The notes: generated by a model from the sequence alone, not told the origin. DNA of 12,596 nt from Nitrospiraceae bacterium (GCA_011391455.1 JAABQN010000039.1:1-12596), one strand, 5' to 3'; shown: positions 1 through 6,819, numbered from the stretch's first letter. Program-made: numbers and translations.

Positions 1-463
1 CCACCTGCACACACAATACTTTTGGGCCCTGCACCGTCTTAATCATCAGGGCATTTTGTTCGTTCCTCAATGTCGCATCCGGCTTGCTCGCGACCAGAAA
101 CAAACCTGGCTGGTACTGCACATCTTCGATGACCCCTTCACAGGGCACCCGGTTAATATGCACATCGAATACATTCAAGAAGATGCTGATCCTGATACTG
201 CGATCCTTGATAAATCGGGGCTCGAACTCTTCTTCGATGGCGATGACTTTCCCGTCACCGGACGCCAGGACGAGACGCGGCCCCTGCGGGACCACCCGGG
301 ATGGGTTGCGAAAGAACCACGCGACGAAGAAAGTCAGGAGCGCCGCCACGACCGCCGCAATAATCCAGCCCAACCATACTGCCAGCAGTGTAACGCCAAC
401 AGCAACCCCGATGAAGGGAATTCCTTCTTTGGCAAACGGGATGCCGACGGCACGATCCGCCAC
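1..463 (-). CDS. psd: Phosphatidylserine decarboxylase proenzyme, short (Psd-A-like) form, C-terminus outside window
   Basis: The enzyme converts phosphatidylserine to phosphatidylethanolamine at the inner membrane. Only the first 154 residues are present. The N-terminus holds a long hydrophobic stretch (about residues 16-51, likely one or two membrane passes) ending in WFFRNPSR, typical of the short Psd form. Then follow ASGDGKV (residues 67-73, the place of the usual SPADGKV, with the conserved Asp at 70) and DVHINRVP (100-107, with the conserved His at 102). The Gly-Ser self-cleavage site that makes the pyruvoyl group would lie beyond base 1 and cannot be checked. Start is GTG at 463 with GAGG seven bases upstream and an in-frame TGA just before it (473-475), so no longer start is possible. 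It lies 141 bases behind ilvC on the same strand, probably in the same transcript, with a degenerate repeat in the gap. Confidence 0.9.
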   Translation of the reverse strand, partial: MADRAVGIPFAKEGIPFIGVAVGVTLLAVWLGWIIAAVVAALLTFFVAWFFRNPSRVVPQGPRLVLASGDGKVIAIEEEFEPRFIKDRSIRISIFLNVFDVHINRVPCEGVIEDVQYQPGLFLVASKPDATLRNEQNALMIKTVQGPKVLCVQV

Positions 464-522
464 AGAGTCGCCTCAGGTTATTCAGGATGATATGCAACCG
501 ACCATGAGGCTCACCCGCTCAG

Positions 523-608
523 CCCGGATGCGTCAAAACGCGTCCAACCACAGACAAGACCGCAGCGAGCGAACAGGCCGCCGGAAGTCGGTTTCAACCT
601 CCTGCTAG
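523..608. repeat. Degenerate palindromic intergenic repeat at the ilvC 3' end
   Basis: Read on the minus strand, the sequence from the ilvC stop begins CTAGCAGGAGGTTGAAAC and ends near 523-545 with a rough inverted counterpart (plus strand CCCGGATGCGTCAAAACGCG). The left end matches the repeat end at the zinc-ribbon gene (CTAGCAGGATGCTGAAAC) with few differences. The ilvC stop codon TAG lies inside the element. The far boundary is uncertain because that side is poorly conserved. The nearby AGGAGG at the ilvC stop looks like a ribosome site but has no suitably spaced start behind it, and fits better as part of the repeat. Confidence 0.45.
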
Positions 609-1618
609 TTTTTACTCTTATCGACCAGTTGGTCCTTCTTCAGCCAGGGCATCATCGCACGCAGCCGCCCCCCGACCTCTTCGATAGGATGGGCTTCCCC
701 CTTTGCCAGCAGCGCGTTGTAGACCGGACGGTTCGCTTGATTCTCCAGCACCCATTCTTTGGCGAACTGGCCTTGCTGAATCTCGCTCAAAATTTTCTTC
801 ATTTCAAGCTTTGTCTGCTCCGTCACAATCCGAGGGCCGCGAGTGATATCACCGTACTTGGCCGTCGTACTGATGGAATACCGCATGTTGGCAATGCCGC
901 CCTGATAGATCAAATCCACAATCAGTTTTACTTCGTGCAGGCACTCGAAATAGGCCATCTCCGGAGAATAGCCGGCCTCCACAAGGGTCTCGTACCCGGC
1001 CTGGATAAGAGACGTGAGCCCTCCGCAGAGAACGACCTGTTCGCCGAAAAGATCCGTCTCGGTTTCTTCCCGAAAGTTTGTTTCGATCACACCGGCCCGC
1101 CCGCCCCCAATCGCACTGGCATAGGCAAGGCCCAACTGCTTGGTCGTTCCGCTTGGATCCTGATGGATTGCGAGTAAGCAGGGTACCCCGCTGCCTTTCG
1201 TATATTCCGATCGAACGAGATGGCCCGGTCCTTTGGGCGCGACCATGAACACATTAATCGTGGGCGGCGGGACGATTTGCCCGAAATGAATGTTGAAGCC
1301 ATGGCCAAACGCAAGATAGGAGCCCGGCTTCAAATTCGGAGCGATCTCCTGCCGATAGATGGCCGCTTGCGCTTCATCTGGCGCAAGAATCATGACGACA
1401 TCCGACGCCTTGACGGCATCGGCCACCGGCATGACTTTCAGCCCGCTTTGCTCCGCTTTCTTCCACGAGGCGCCTTCACGTAATCCAACGACGACGCTCA
1501 CACCGCTTTCCTTCATGTTGAGCGCATGGGCATGGCCTTGACTGCCATAGCCGATCACCGCCACTTTCTTATTCCTGATCTGTTGAATGTCGGCATCTTT
1601 ATCGTAGTAAATCTTCAT
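605..1618 (-). CDS. ilvC: Ketol-acid reductoisomerase (NADP+), class I
   Basis: It catalyses the second common step of valine, leucine and isoleucine synthesis: Mg-dependent alkyl migration and NADPH reduction of acetolactate or acetohydroxybutyrate. The protein is 337 residues, the usual class I length. The Rossmann motif GYGSQG is at residues 23-28, GLREG at 45-49 in the NADPH-specificity loop, catalytic-region FGHGFNIHF at 104-112, and the metal ligands fit D189 and E193 (ETDLFGEQ) and E225/E229 (YFECLHEV). Start is ATG at 1618 with AGGAG seven bases upstream; an in-frame extension to 1648 would add ten residues unlike the family N-terminus (MKIYYDKDAD). It is the third gene of the ilvB-ilvN-ilvC series, 63 bases after ilvN. 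The TAG stop lies in a repeat end. Confidence 0.97.
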   Translation of the reverse strand: MKIYYDKDADIQQIRNKKVAVIGYGSQGHAHALNMKESGVSVVVGLREGASWKKAEQSGLKVMPVADAVKASDVVMILAPDEAQAAIYRQEIAPNLKPGSYLAFGHGFNIHFGQIVPPPTINVFMVAPKGPGHLVRSEYTKGSGVPCLLAIHQDPSGTTKQLGLAYASAIGGGRAGVIETNFREETETDLFGEQVVLCGGLTSLIQAGYETLVEAGYSPEMAYFECLHEVKLIVDLIYQGGIANMRYSISTTAKYGDITRGPRIVTEQTKLEMKKILSEIQQGQFAKEWVLENQANRPVYNALLAKGEAHPIEEVGGRLRAMMPWLKKDQLVDKSKN

Positions 1619-1681
1619 CGATGACTCCTGGGGTAATAGCCCTGTCAAGGAACCGATTGGACATTGCGTCCGGCATGACGT

Positions 1682-2200
1682 CTATTCGCGGACAACCTTT
1701 TTTGCCTGTACGTCCGTCGACCTAATCAACTCGCGGGCAACCGCAACCCGCCCGGTCCTGGTGAGTTCTTTGATTCCGAGGGGCTGCAGCAGATTGATGA
1801 TCGCTTCGATCTTTCGTGGGTCTCCGGTCACCTCGATGGTATACGTCGCTGGCGTGGAATCGATGACGTTGGCCCTGAAAATATCGGCGATCCGCAGCGC
1901 CTCCGCCCGATCTTCAGACCGCGTATGCACCTTGATGAGCGCTGTCTCCCGCGAAACAAAATCGCTCTCATTCAAATCCACAACCTTAATGACGTCGATC
2001 AATTTGTTGAGCTGTTTCACAATCTGCTCGATGATCCGCTCGTCTCCGGACGTGACGATGGTCATCTGCGACATGGACGGATCGAGCGTTGGTGCCACCG
2101 AGAGACTTTCGATGTTGAACCCACGACCGCTAAATAGCCCGGCGATGCGCGACAACGAACCGAACTTGTTCTCGACGGTGACTGAAATAATGTGTTCCAT
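1682..2200 (-). CDS. ilvN: Acetolactate synthase regulatory (small) subunit
   Basis: This is the feedback-sensing partner of the IlvB catalytic subunit: it activates the enzyme and makes it sensitive to valine. The protein is 172 residues, the longer type with an N-terminal ACT domain (about 3-76) and a C-terminal domain (about 80-160). The N-terminus ENKFGSLSRIAGLFSGRGFN carries Gly14 and Asn29, the positions where changes cause valine resistance in E. coli IlvH, so valine control is expected (inference). The ATG at 2200 has no clear Shine-Dalgarno match; the 75 bases before it are AT-rich and repetitive. It lies between ilvB and ilvC on the same strand. I use ilvN; ilvH is an equivalent name. 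Confidence 0.95.
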   Translation of the reverse strand: MEHIISVTVENKFGSLSRIAGLFSGRGFNIESLSVAPTLDPSMSQMTIVTSGDERIIEQIVKQLNKLIDVIKVVDLNESDFVSRETALIKVHTRSEDRAEALRIADIFRANVIDSTPATYTIEVTGDPRKIEAIINLLQPLGIKELTRTGRVAVARELIRSTDVQAKKVVRE

Positions 2201-2275
2201 GAAAATAAATGCTACATGCTGAGTGTTGAGTTTCTAGTTTCGTCTATTCATCATTCACAATTCAACATTAACGGC
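2201..2275. repeat. AT-rich low-complexity spacer between ilvB and ilvN
   Basis: This 75-base stretch differs from the GC-rich surroundings. It contains short degenerate units of the type ATTCATCATTCACAATTCAA (2246-2265) and GTGTTGAGTTTCTAGTTTCG (2222-2241). On the transcribed strand the first set reads as repeated TTGAAT/TGAATG/TGAAT words. No gene, strong promoter or stable hairpin is seen. It replaces the expected ribosome-binding site of ilvN, so it may affect how that subunit is translated, but this is inference. Confidence 0.4.
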
Positions 2276-4051
2276 TTAGGCCGTGAGAATCGTATCTGAA
2301 TCTTTCGGAGCCCCTTGCCCCGCTCCTGACTGCTTATTTTTCAAAGCCGGTGGGTCTTCCAAGATCATCTCGTGGTTGCAACCGCCGGCGGGAATCATCG
2401 GATAGACGTTTTCATATCGATACGTCGGCACATCGACGATCACCGGCTTGTTCACCGCAAGAGCTTCCTTGATGACATCATCGATCTCCGACGGCTTGCT
2501 CGCCCTGAGCCCAACCGCTCCGTAGGCCTCCGCCAACTTCACAAAGTCCGGCGTCGTTTCCAGATCGCTCGAGGCATACCGTCCTTCGTAAAAGAGATCC
2601 TGCCATTGCCGGACCATCCCATGGAACCGGTTGTTCAGAATGATAATCTTCACCGGCAGTTTATGCACCACAGCCGTTGCCATTTCCTGCATATTCATCT
2701 GGATACTGCCGTCGCCCGCGATGCAGAGGACTAACCGGCCTGGAAACGCCGCCTGCGCCCCCATGGCGGCAGGGAATCCGAACCCCATGGTTCCAAGTCC
2801 CCCGGAGGTCAACCAGCGATTCGGCTTCGCCAGCTTAAAATATTGGGCAGCCCACATCTGGTGTTGTCCGACATCGGTCGACACGATCGGATCCCGATCT
2901 TTCGTGAGGTCATAGAGCCGGCTGATGACAAGTTGCGGCTTGATCGGCCCATCCGCTTCTTGTTGATAGGCAAGAGGATTGGCCTGTTGCCATTCTCGAA
3001 TCTGGTTCCACCAGGGCTTGCGTAATTCCCGTTGATCGCCGTTTACCGTGGCACGAAGAATCTGAATCAACTCACGGAGCACCAGCTTGCAGTCGCCGAC
3101 GATCGGAATGTCGACATTGACATTCTTCCTGATCGAGGTCGGATCGATATCGATGTGGATGACCTTGGCGTGAGGACAAAACTCAGAGACCTTTCCAGTC
3201 ACGCGATCGTCAAATCGTGCCCCGATAGCCACGACAAGATCGGAATAGTGCATCACCATATTTGCCCAATAGGTGCCGTGCATCCCCAACATACCCATGG
3301 ACTGAGGATGCTCACCAGGAAAAGCTCCCAGCCCCATCAATGTCATGTCGACCGGCATATGCGTCAGCTCGGCTAACTCCAGCAATTCTTGCGATGCGCC
3401 GGAGAAGATGACTCCACCGCCGACATACAGCACCGGCTTCTTGGCCTTCGTCATAGCCTCAGCCGCCTGCTTGATCTGCCACTTATTCCCTTCGTATACC
3501 GGATTGTAGCTACGGATAGAGATGGAGCTCGGATAGACGAATTCCGCCTTATCCATGGATACGTCTTTCGGAATGTCCACTAACACCGGACCTGGGCGCC
3601 CTGTCGTCGCAATATAAAAGGCTTCTTTAATCGTCGTCGCCAGATCTTTTACGTCTTTCACCAGGAAATTGTATTTGGTGCAGGGACGACTCAGTCCCAT
3701 ATTATCCGCTTCCTGGAACGCATCATTCCCTATCAGGCTTGTAGGAACCTGTCCGCTAAAACAGACCAGCGGCACAGAGTCCATGTACGCGTCCGCCAAC
3801 GCCGTGATGACGTTCGTCATGCCTGGTCCGGAGGTCACAAGGCACACCCCTGCTTTACCGGTCGCCTTGGCATAGCCTTCCGCCATATGGCCCGCTCCCT
3901 GCTCATGGCGAGTCAGGACCACTTCGATATCCTTCTGCTGATGCAGCATGTCAAAAATCTTCAGAACGACACCACCGGGAAGCGCAAAAATCGTCTTGAC
4001 GCCTTCCCGTTTGAGACATTCGATGAGGATCTCAGCACCTGTGAGCTTCAT
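2276..4051 (-). CDS. ilvB: Acetolactate synthase large (catalytic) subunit, biosynthetic
   Basis: The ThDP- and FAD-dependent enzyme condenses two pyruvates to acetolactate, or pyruvate with 2-ketobutyrate, the first step of branched-chain amino acid synthesis. At 591 residues it has the usual three-domain layout: N-terminal PYR domain with the catalytic Glu50 (LTRHEQGAGHMAEGYA), central FAD-associated domain (about 190-340), and C-terminal ThDP/Mg domain with GDGS at 446-449 and NN at 473-474, followed by GMVRQWQ, typical of biosynthetic AHAS. The C-terminus has an extra, probably disordered tail (KNKQSGAGQGAPKDSD). The start chosen is ATG at 4051, with GGAGG seven bases upstream; the in-frame extension to 4105 gives an N-terminus unlike the family. 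It is first in the ilvB-ilvN-ilvC cluster. Confidence 0.97.
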   Translation of the reverse strand: MKLTGAEILIECLKREGVKTIFALPGGVVLKIFDMLHQQKDIEVVLTRHEQGAGHMAEGYAKATGKAGVCLVTSGPGMTNVITALADAYMDSVPLVCFSGQVPTSLIGNDAFQEADNMGLSRPCTKYNFLVKDVKDLATTIKEAFYIATTGRPGPVLVDIPKDVSMDKAEFVYPSSISIRSYNPVYEGNKWQIKQAAEAMTKAKKPVLYVGGGVIFSGASQELLELAELTHMPVDMTLMGLGAFPGEHPQSMGMLGMHGTYWANMVMHYSDLVVAIGARFDDRVTGKVSEFCPHAKVIHIDIDPTSIRKNVNVDIPIVGDCKLVLRELIQILRATVNGDQRELRKPWWNQIREWQQANPLAYQQEADGPIKPQLVISRLYDLTKDRDPIVSTDVGQHQMWAAQYFKLAKPNRWLTSGGLGTMGFGFPAAMGAQAAFPGRLVLCIAGDGSIQMNMQEMATAVVHKLPVKIIILNNRFHGMVRQWQDLFYEGRYASSDLETTPDFVKLAEAYGAVGLRASKPSEIDDVIKEALAVNKPVIVDVPTYRYENVYPMIPAGGCNHEMILEDPPALKNKQSGAGQGAPKDSDTILTA

Positions 4052-4103
4052 GACGGAACCTCCCTCCATCCCGCCAGTGAGAACTAGGCGGAGGAGCCAG
4101 CAC

Positions 4104-4130
4104 AAAATATGCTACGCTGCTGCTCGTCAA
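4104..4130 (-). promoter_or_regulatory. Weak alternative promoter for ilvB
   Basis: On the minus strand TTGACG (4130-4125) and TATTTT (4109-4104) are separated by 15 bases, a shorter gap than optimal. The -35 hexamer lies inside the palindrome at 4123-4142, so a protein bound there would block it. It would give a leader of about 45 bases. Lower quality than the site at 4206-4235. Confidence 0.25.
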
Positions 4131-4177
4131 AATTTAGACGAGACACAATCCCCCACGATTGTTCAGAACATTCTGAA
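4123..4177. promoter_or_regulatory. Three tandem inverted repeats upstream of ilvB
   Basis: Three inverted repeats lie almost end to end. CTCGTCAAAATTTAGACGAG (4123-4142) is a 20-base near-palindrome with 9 of 10 pairs matching. ACAATC-N6-GATTGT spans 4145-4162. TTCAGAACATTCTGAA (4162-4177) is a perfect 7-base-arm repeat around CA. They could be operator sites for a regulator of the ilv operon, or, if transcription starts at about 4199, three small hairpins in the leader RNA. No T-run follows them and no Leu/Val/Ile-rich leader peptide is seen, so classical attenuation is not supported. Confidence 0.45.
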
Positions 4178-4205
4178 AAATCAGGGAGAAAGAGAAAGAT
4201 GGATG

Positions 4206-4235
4206 ATCCTAGCACCACGCGTTTCCACGCGTCAA
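4206..4235 (-). promoter_or_regulatory. Candidate sigma-70 promoter for the ilvB operon
   Basis: On the minus strand TTGACG (4235-4230) and TAGGAT (4211-4206) are 18 bases apart. The predicted start near 4199 gives a leader of about 148 bases before ilvB. Two ACGCGT palindromes (4217-4222 and 4227-4232) lie in and next to the spacer, with a 10-base period, and might bind a regulator. Confidence 0.45.
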
Positions 4236-4327
4236 TAGTAGGGCCGGTCTGTGAGCCTTCTTCCCTGACAGTCTGCCTCCCCACATGATACCTTCACGCT
4301 CCACTCGCTGGCTTGGACCGCACTTCC

Positions 4328-4636
4328 ATGAGCATGCCTATCCGTGTAACCGTCCTGTCTCGTGACGATTGCCATCTCTGCGATGTCGTCTACCGAATAG
4401 CCACTCATCTTCAGTCAGAACTACACATTGAAACGAGCAAGGTTTCTATCGAAAACGATAGGGCATTGATGGAACGTTATGGAGCAAGAGTTCCGGTCGT
4501 CTTGCTCGACGAGGTCGAACAGTTCGAAGGGAACGTGACGGAAGGAGAGCTACGTCGAGCAATAAAAAAAGCGCGGTGGAGAAGACCGATAAGCCGGATT
4601 CTGTCCCGCCTGGGATATGCTCCCAAGCGGGGGTGA
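4328..4636 (+). CDS. Glutaredoxin-like thioredoxin-fold protein with CHLC redox motif
   Basis: A 102-residue protein with the compact thioredoxin fold of the glutaredoxin-like (DUF836-type) family. It begins with a beta strand (IRVTVLSRDDCHLCDVV), carries the CxxC pair Cys15/Cys18, and has a cis-proline loop (ARVPVVLLD, Pro56) followed by strand and helix. It probably acts as a small cytoplasmic thiol-disulfide protein; partner unknown. The start is uncertain: ATG at 4328 is used, ATG at 4334 and TTG at 4313 are alternatives, and none has a clear ribosome-binding site. It is divergent from ilvB. Its last 19 codons (from Trp84) lie antisense to the 3' end of rnpB; this basic tail (WRRPISRILSRLGYAPKRG) extends past the point where the fold should end and may exist because the gene runs into rnpB. 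Confidence 0.8.
   Translation: MSMPIRVTVLSRDDCHLCDVVYRIATHLQSELHIETSKVSIENDRALMERYGARVPVVLLDEVEQFEGNVTEGELRRAIKKARWRRPISRILSRLGYAPKRG
4564..4577 (-). terminator. Probable rnpB terminator
   Basis: On the minus strand CGCGC (4575-4571) is followed at once by seven T (4570-4564). The CGCGC can pair with GCGCG at the start of the predicted rnpB transcript (5008-5004), extending helix P1, so the long-range stem plus U-run resembles an intrinsic terminator. The pairing is seen in the sequence; termination is inferred. Confidence 0.45.
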
Positions 4637-5001
4637 TCATTTCTCTGGGATTCGAGTTACCTCGAACCTCAAGCGACCTACCCGAAGACCTCAGCCGGGC
4701 CAGCCGGTCGCCGGTTCTCCGAAGAAAACCGGCAGGTGTCTTCCTATTTGGCCTTGCATCAGGCGACGCTTACCCTGCCGGTGATGTTGCCACCACCGCG
4801 GTGGGCTCTTACCCCACCGTTTCACCCTTACCTGAGCCAAAGCAACCGGATTGGAATCCTGTCCCCTTGGCCATCGGCGGTTTATTCTCTGTGGTGCTGG
4901 TGTCGGATCGCTCCGCCTGGGAATTACCCAGCGCCCTGCCCATGAAGTCCGGACTTTCCTCTTAGAGCGTTACCGCTCCAAGCGATCACCCAGTCTTCTC
5001 C
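4578..5001 (-). ncRNA. rnpB: RNase P RNA (bacterial, type A-like)
   Basis: This is the catalytic RNA of RNase P, which cuts the 5' leader off precursor tRNAs. On the minus strand the 5' end GGAGAAGAC (5001-4993) pairs perfectly over nine bases with the 3' end GTCTTCTCC (4586-4578), forming helix P1. The conserved core elements are present: GAGGAAAGTCCGGACTTC (4961-4944) near the 5' end and ACAGAATCCGGCTTATC (4604-4588) near the 3' end, with GGTGATCGCTT after P1. About 424 nt is a normal length. The mature ends are set by P1 and may be off by a few bases. The 3' part overlaps a plus-strand coding region by 59 bases. Confidence 0.95.
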
Positions 5002-5014
5002 CTCGCGCCAAAAC

Positions 5015-5043
5015 ACTATAGGACTGAAGCGCCGCGCTTTCAA
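5015..5043 (-). promoter_or_regulatory. Sigma-70 promoter of rnpB
   Basis: On the minus strand TTGAAA (5043-5038) and TATAGT (5020-5015) are separated by exactly 17 bases. The predicted start at about 5008 is just before the P1 helix of rnpB, so the position fits independently. It lies 23 bases behind the M48 gene stop. Confidence 0.8.
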
Positions 5044-5066
5044 GGGCACCCCACGAATGCATCGAC

Positions 5067-5930
5067 CTACTGAACGGATGGCAACAACACCGCAGGCACC
5101 GGCTGTTTGGCCTGATAAATAGCCATGGCCTCAGGCATCCACTTTTTCAGTTGATCGATGCGGGTCTCATGGCTTGGGTGCGTAGACATAAACTCCGACG
5201 GCGCGCCGCCACCGGACATCTGGCCCATCCGTTCCCACAAGGCTACCGCCTCTCGTGGGTCATAGCCGGCATCCGCCGCGAGCAGAATCCCAATGTAGTC
5301 CGCCTCCGATTCATGCTTTCGGCTGAAGGGCAACAACACCCCCACCTTCGCGCCGACGCCAAGCGCAGCCATCGCCGCCTGCCCCAACATCCCGCCCCCG
5401 CCCGCCGCCCCTGCTGCTGCGCCAACGACCTGAAGTCCGGCATTCGTCAGCTGGCCCTGGCTCATCCGTTCGGCGCCGTGTCGGGCCAAGGCATGGACAA
5501 CTTCATGCCCCATGACTGCAGCCAGCCCTGCTTCCGTCTTGGCCATAGGAAAGATGCCGGTATACACCGCCATCTTGCCGCCGGGCAGCGCAAAGGCATT
5601 CGGCGTCTTGTCGTCTTTGATGACCGTCACTTCCCACTGAAACTGATTCGCCATCTCGGCATACTTCGAACGCTTGGCCGCTTCGACGATACGAGCCGCC
5701 ACGCGCTTGACCGGTTCGACCTCGCGCGGATCTTGCGACGGCCGCATCTTGGGGTCACTCTTGACCTGATCGTAAGCTTGCGCGCCCATTTGCATTTCTT
5801 GCGACACGGAGGTCATGAGTAACTGCGACCGTCCGGTGTAAGGATTGGTTTCGCACCCCACCAGCGAGGCGAGCGCCACACTCATCACCATCACAAACAC
5901 CCACCGTGACCGTTGTTTCACTGTATGCAT
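5067..5930 (-). CDS. M48-family zinc metalloprotease, predicted lipoprotein
   Basis: A 287-residue protein with a lipoprotein signal (basic VKQRSRW, hydrophobic VFVMVMSVALA, lipobox SLVGC with Cys26), so it is probably anchored in the envelope facing the periplasm. The peptidase domain has the zinc site HEVVH at 142-146, embedded in MGHEVVHALARHGAERM, and the downstream ligand motif ESEAD with Glu207 and Asp211. A glycine/alanine-rich hydrophobic segment lies between them (170-200). This pattern matches periplasmic M48 peptidases of the LoiP/YcaL or BepA catalytic type; no TPR repeats follow, so it is not a full BepA. A quality-control role in the envelope is an inference. Start is ATG at 5930 with GGAGGTG seven bases upstream; a longer in-frame start (6023) would bury the signal peptide. 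Confidence 0.9.
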   Translation of the reverse strand: MHTVKQRSRWVFVMVMSVALASLVGCETNPYTGRSQLLMTSVSQEMQMGAQAYDQVKSDPKMRPSQDPREVEPVKRVAARIVEAAKRSKYAEMANQFQWEVTVIKDDKTPNAFALPGGKMAVYTGIFPMAKTEAGLAAVMGHEVVHALARHGAERMSQGQLTNAGLQVVGAAAGAAGGGGMLGQAAMAALGVGAKVGVLLPFSRKHESEADYIGILLAADAGYDPREAVALWERMGQMSGGGAPSEFMSTHPSHETRIDQLKKWMPEAMAIYQAKQPVPAVLLPSVQ

Positions 5931-5979
5931 CGAACGACACCTCCCTCTGCTCGGTTCGATTCTGTCGACTCCGACGAAA

Positions 5980-6008
5980 TTGACCGCCCCAGATCGGTCT
6001 GTTAGATT
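5980..6008 (+). promoter_or_regulatory. Candidate promoter of the RNase HIII gene
   Basis: TTGACC (5980-5985) and TAGATT (6003-6008) are 17 bases apart. The start would be near 6015, about 28 bases before the coding region. It lies in the 112-base divergent gap with the M48 gene; no equally good promoter is seen for the M48 gene. Confidence 0.5.
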
Positions 6009-6042
6009 ACCGCGCTGCTCCAAGGTTTTCCACTAGAGCCAC

Positions 6043-6711
6043 TTGCCTGTGACTGACAAGACACCGCACACCTCCATCGAACGTATCGGCATCGATGAAT
6101 CCGGCAAGGGAGACTATTTTGGTCCCCTGGTCATCGCCGCCGTCTTCATCGACGCCACGACTCAGATCGAATTGACTCTCATGAACGTCCGGGACAGCAA
6201 AAAAATATCAGACGGCCGTATTCTCGAAATGGCGCCCGATATCCGGATGCTGTGCCCCCACAGCATTATCGCAATCGGACCACAACGATACAACGAACTG
6301 TATGCGAAGATCCGAAATTTGAATCGCCTGCTGGCATGGGGACATGCCAAGGCCCTGGAGACTTTGCTTCAAAAGGTTTCATGCGGGCGCGCGGTCGCAG
6401 ATCAGTTTGGCGATGAACGGTTGATTCTGAATGCCTTACAGAAGAAGGGGCGCACGATCGTATTGGAACAGAGGCATAAAGCCGAATCCGATCTGGCCGT
6501 AGCCGCTGCTTCCATCCTAGCCCGCGCCGAATTCCTCCTCCGGTTGAGACGCCTCTCTGATGAGATCGGCACGACGTTGCCCAAAGGGGCCTCACCCGCC
6601 GTCGAGCTGGCCGGACGCATGATTGTAAAGAAGCATGGTGAGGAACGGCTGGGGTCGGTTGCGAAGATGCACTTCAAAACAACTCAGGCCGTTTTGGGGA
6701 AAACGGACTAG
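6043..6711 (+). CDS. rnhC: Ribonuclease HIII, catalytic core only
   Basis: It cuts the RNA strand of RNA-DNA hybrids and removes primers or misplaced ribonucleotides. The N-terminal motif IGIDESGKGDYFGPLV is diagnostic of type HIII (HII enzymes have DEAGRGP). The catalytic acidic residues fit Asp18, Glu19, Asp120 (VADQF) and Asp150 (HKAESDLAVAAASILAR); the C-terminus KMHFKTTQAVLGK is also HIII-like. At 222 residues it lacks the N-terminal TBP-like substrate-binding domain of the usual roughly 300-residue enzymes, and an in-frame TAG at 6034-6036 rules out a hidden extension. Start is TTG at 6043 or GTG at 6049; neither has a good ribosome site. The stop codon is in a repeat end shared with the convergent neighbour. 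Confidence 0.9.
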   Translation: MPVTDKTPHTSIERIGIDESGKGDYFGPLVIAAVFIDATTQIELTLMNVRDSKKISDGRILEMAPDIRMLCPHSIIAIGPQRYNELYAKIRNLNRLLAWGHAKALETLLQKVSCGRAVADQFGDERLILNALQKKGRTIVLEQRHKAESDLAVAAASILARAEFLLRLRRLSDEIGTTLPKGASPAVELAGRMIVKKHGEERLGSVAKMHFKTTQAVLGKTD

Positions 6712-6819
6712 CAGGCTGAGGTCGAGGTTAAGGGTGAGCGAAGGGTTAGGATTTTTCTCAGCCTAGACCTTAGCCTTAACCTTCCAAAAACCTGGCGGAC
6801 TGTTTCAGCATCCTGCTAG
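6708..6819. repeat. Palindromic repeat between convergent genes, carrying both stop codons
   Basis: The ends CTAGCAGG (6708-6715) and CCTGCTAG (6812-6819) are exact inverted repeats. Both convergent genes end with the TAG within CTAG, on opposite strands. The right end read on the minus strand, CTAGCAGGATGCTGAAAC, resembles the repeat ends at ilvC and at the HIT gene. The interior is unusual: a purine-rich left half with GAGGTTAAGG (6724-6733) and AAGGGTTAGG (6741-6750), and a pyrimidine-rich right half with CCTTAACCTT (6775-6784), plus GGCTGAG (6714-6720) pairing with CTCAGCC (6757-6763). It may serve as a two-way transcription terminator. Confidence 0.6.

Noticed and set aside
56..490. Plus-strand open frame in the first 500 bases
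   Set aside because: It is the shadow of psd, whose membrane segment, DGKV and DVHINRVP motifs read on the other strand.
598..604. AGGAGG behind the ilvC stop as the ribosome site of a small gene
   Set aside because: The only start is a TTG directly abutting it with no spacing, and the frame closes after about two dozen codons; the bases fit the intergenic repeat better.
4161..4169. GTTCAGAAC, also at 7612-7620, as a shared regulator or SOS site
   Set aside because: Two occurrences of a 9-base palindrome are weak evidence, the spacing does not fit a LexA box (GAAC-N4-GTTC), and the second site has no promoter near it.
4052..4300. T-box riboswitch or leader-peptide attenuator for ilvB
   Set aside because: There is no T-box core motif, no stretch of Leu/Val/Ile codons and no stem followed by a T-run before the ilvB start. 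The only mini frame seen is ATG-TTC-TGA.
4576..4965. Open frames across 4576-4965 on the plus strand as protein genes
   Set aside because: They lie over rnpB, whose conserved RNA elements and P1 pairing explain the sequence.
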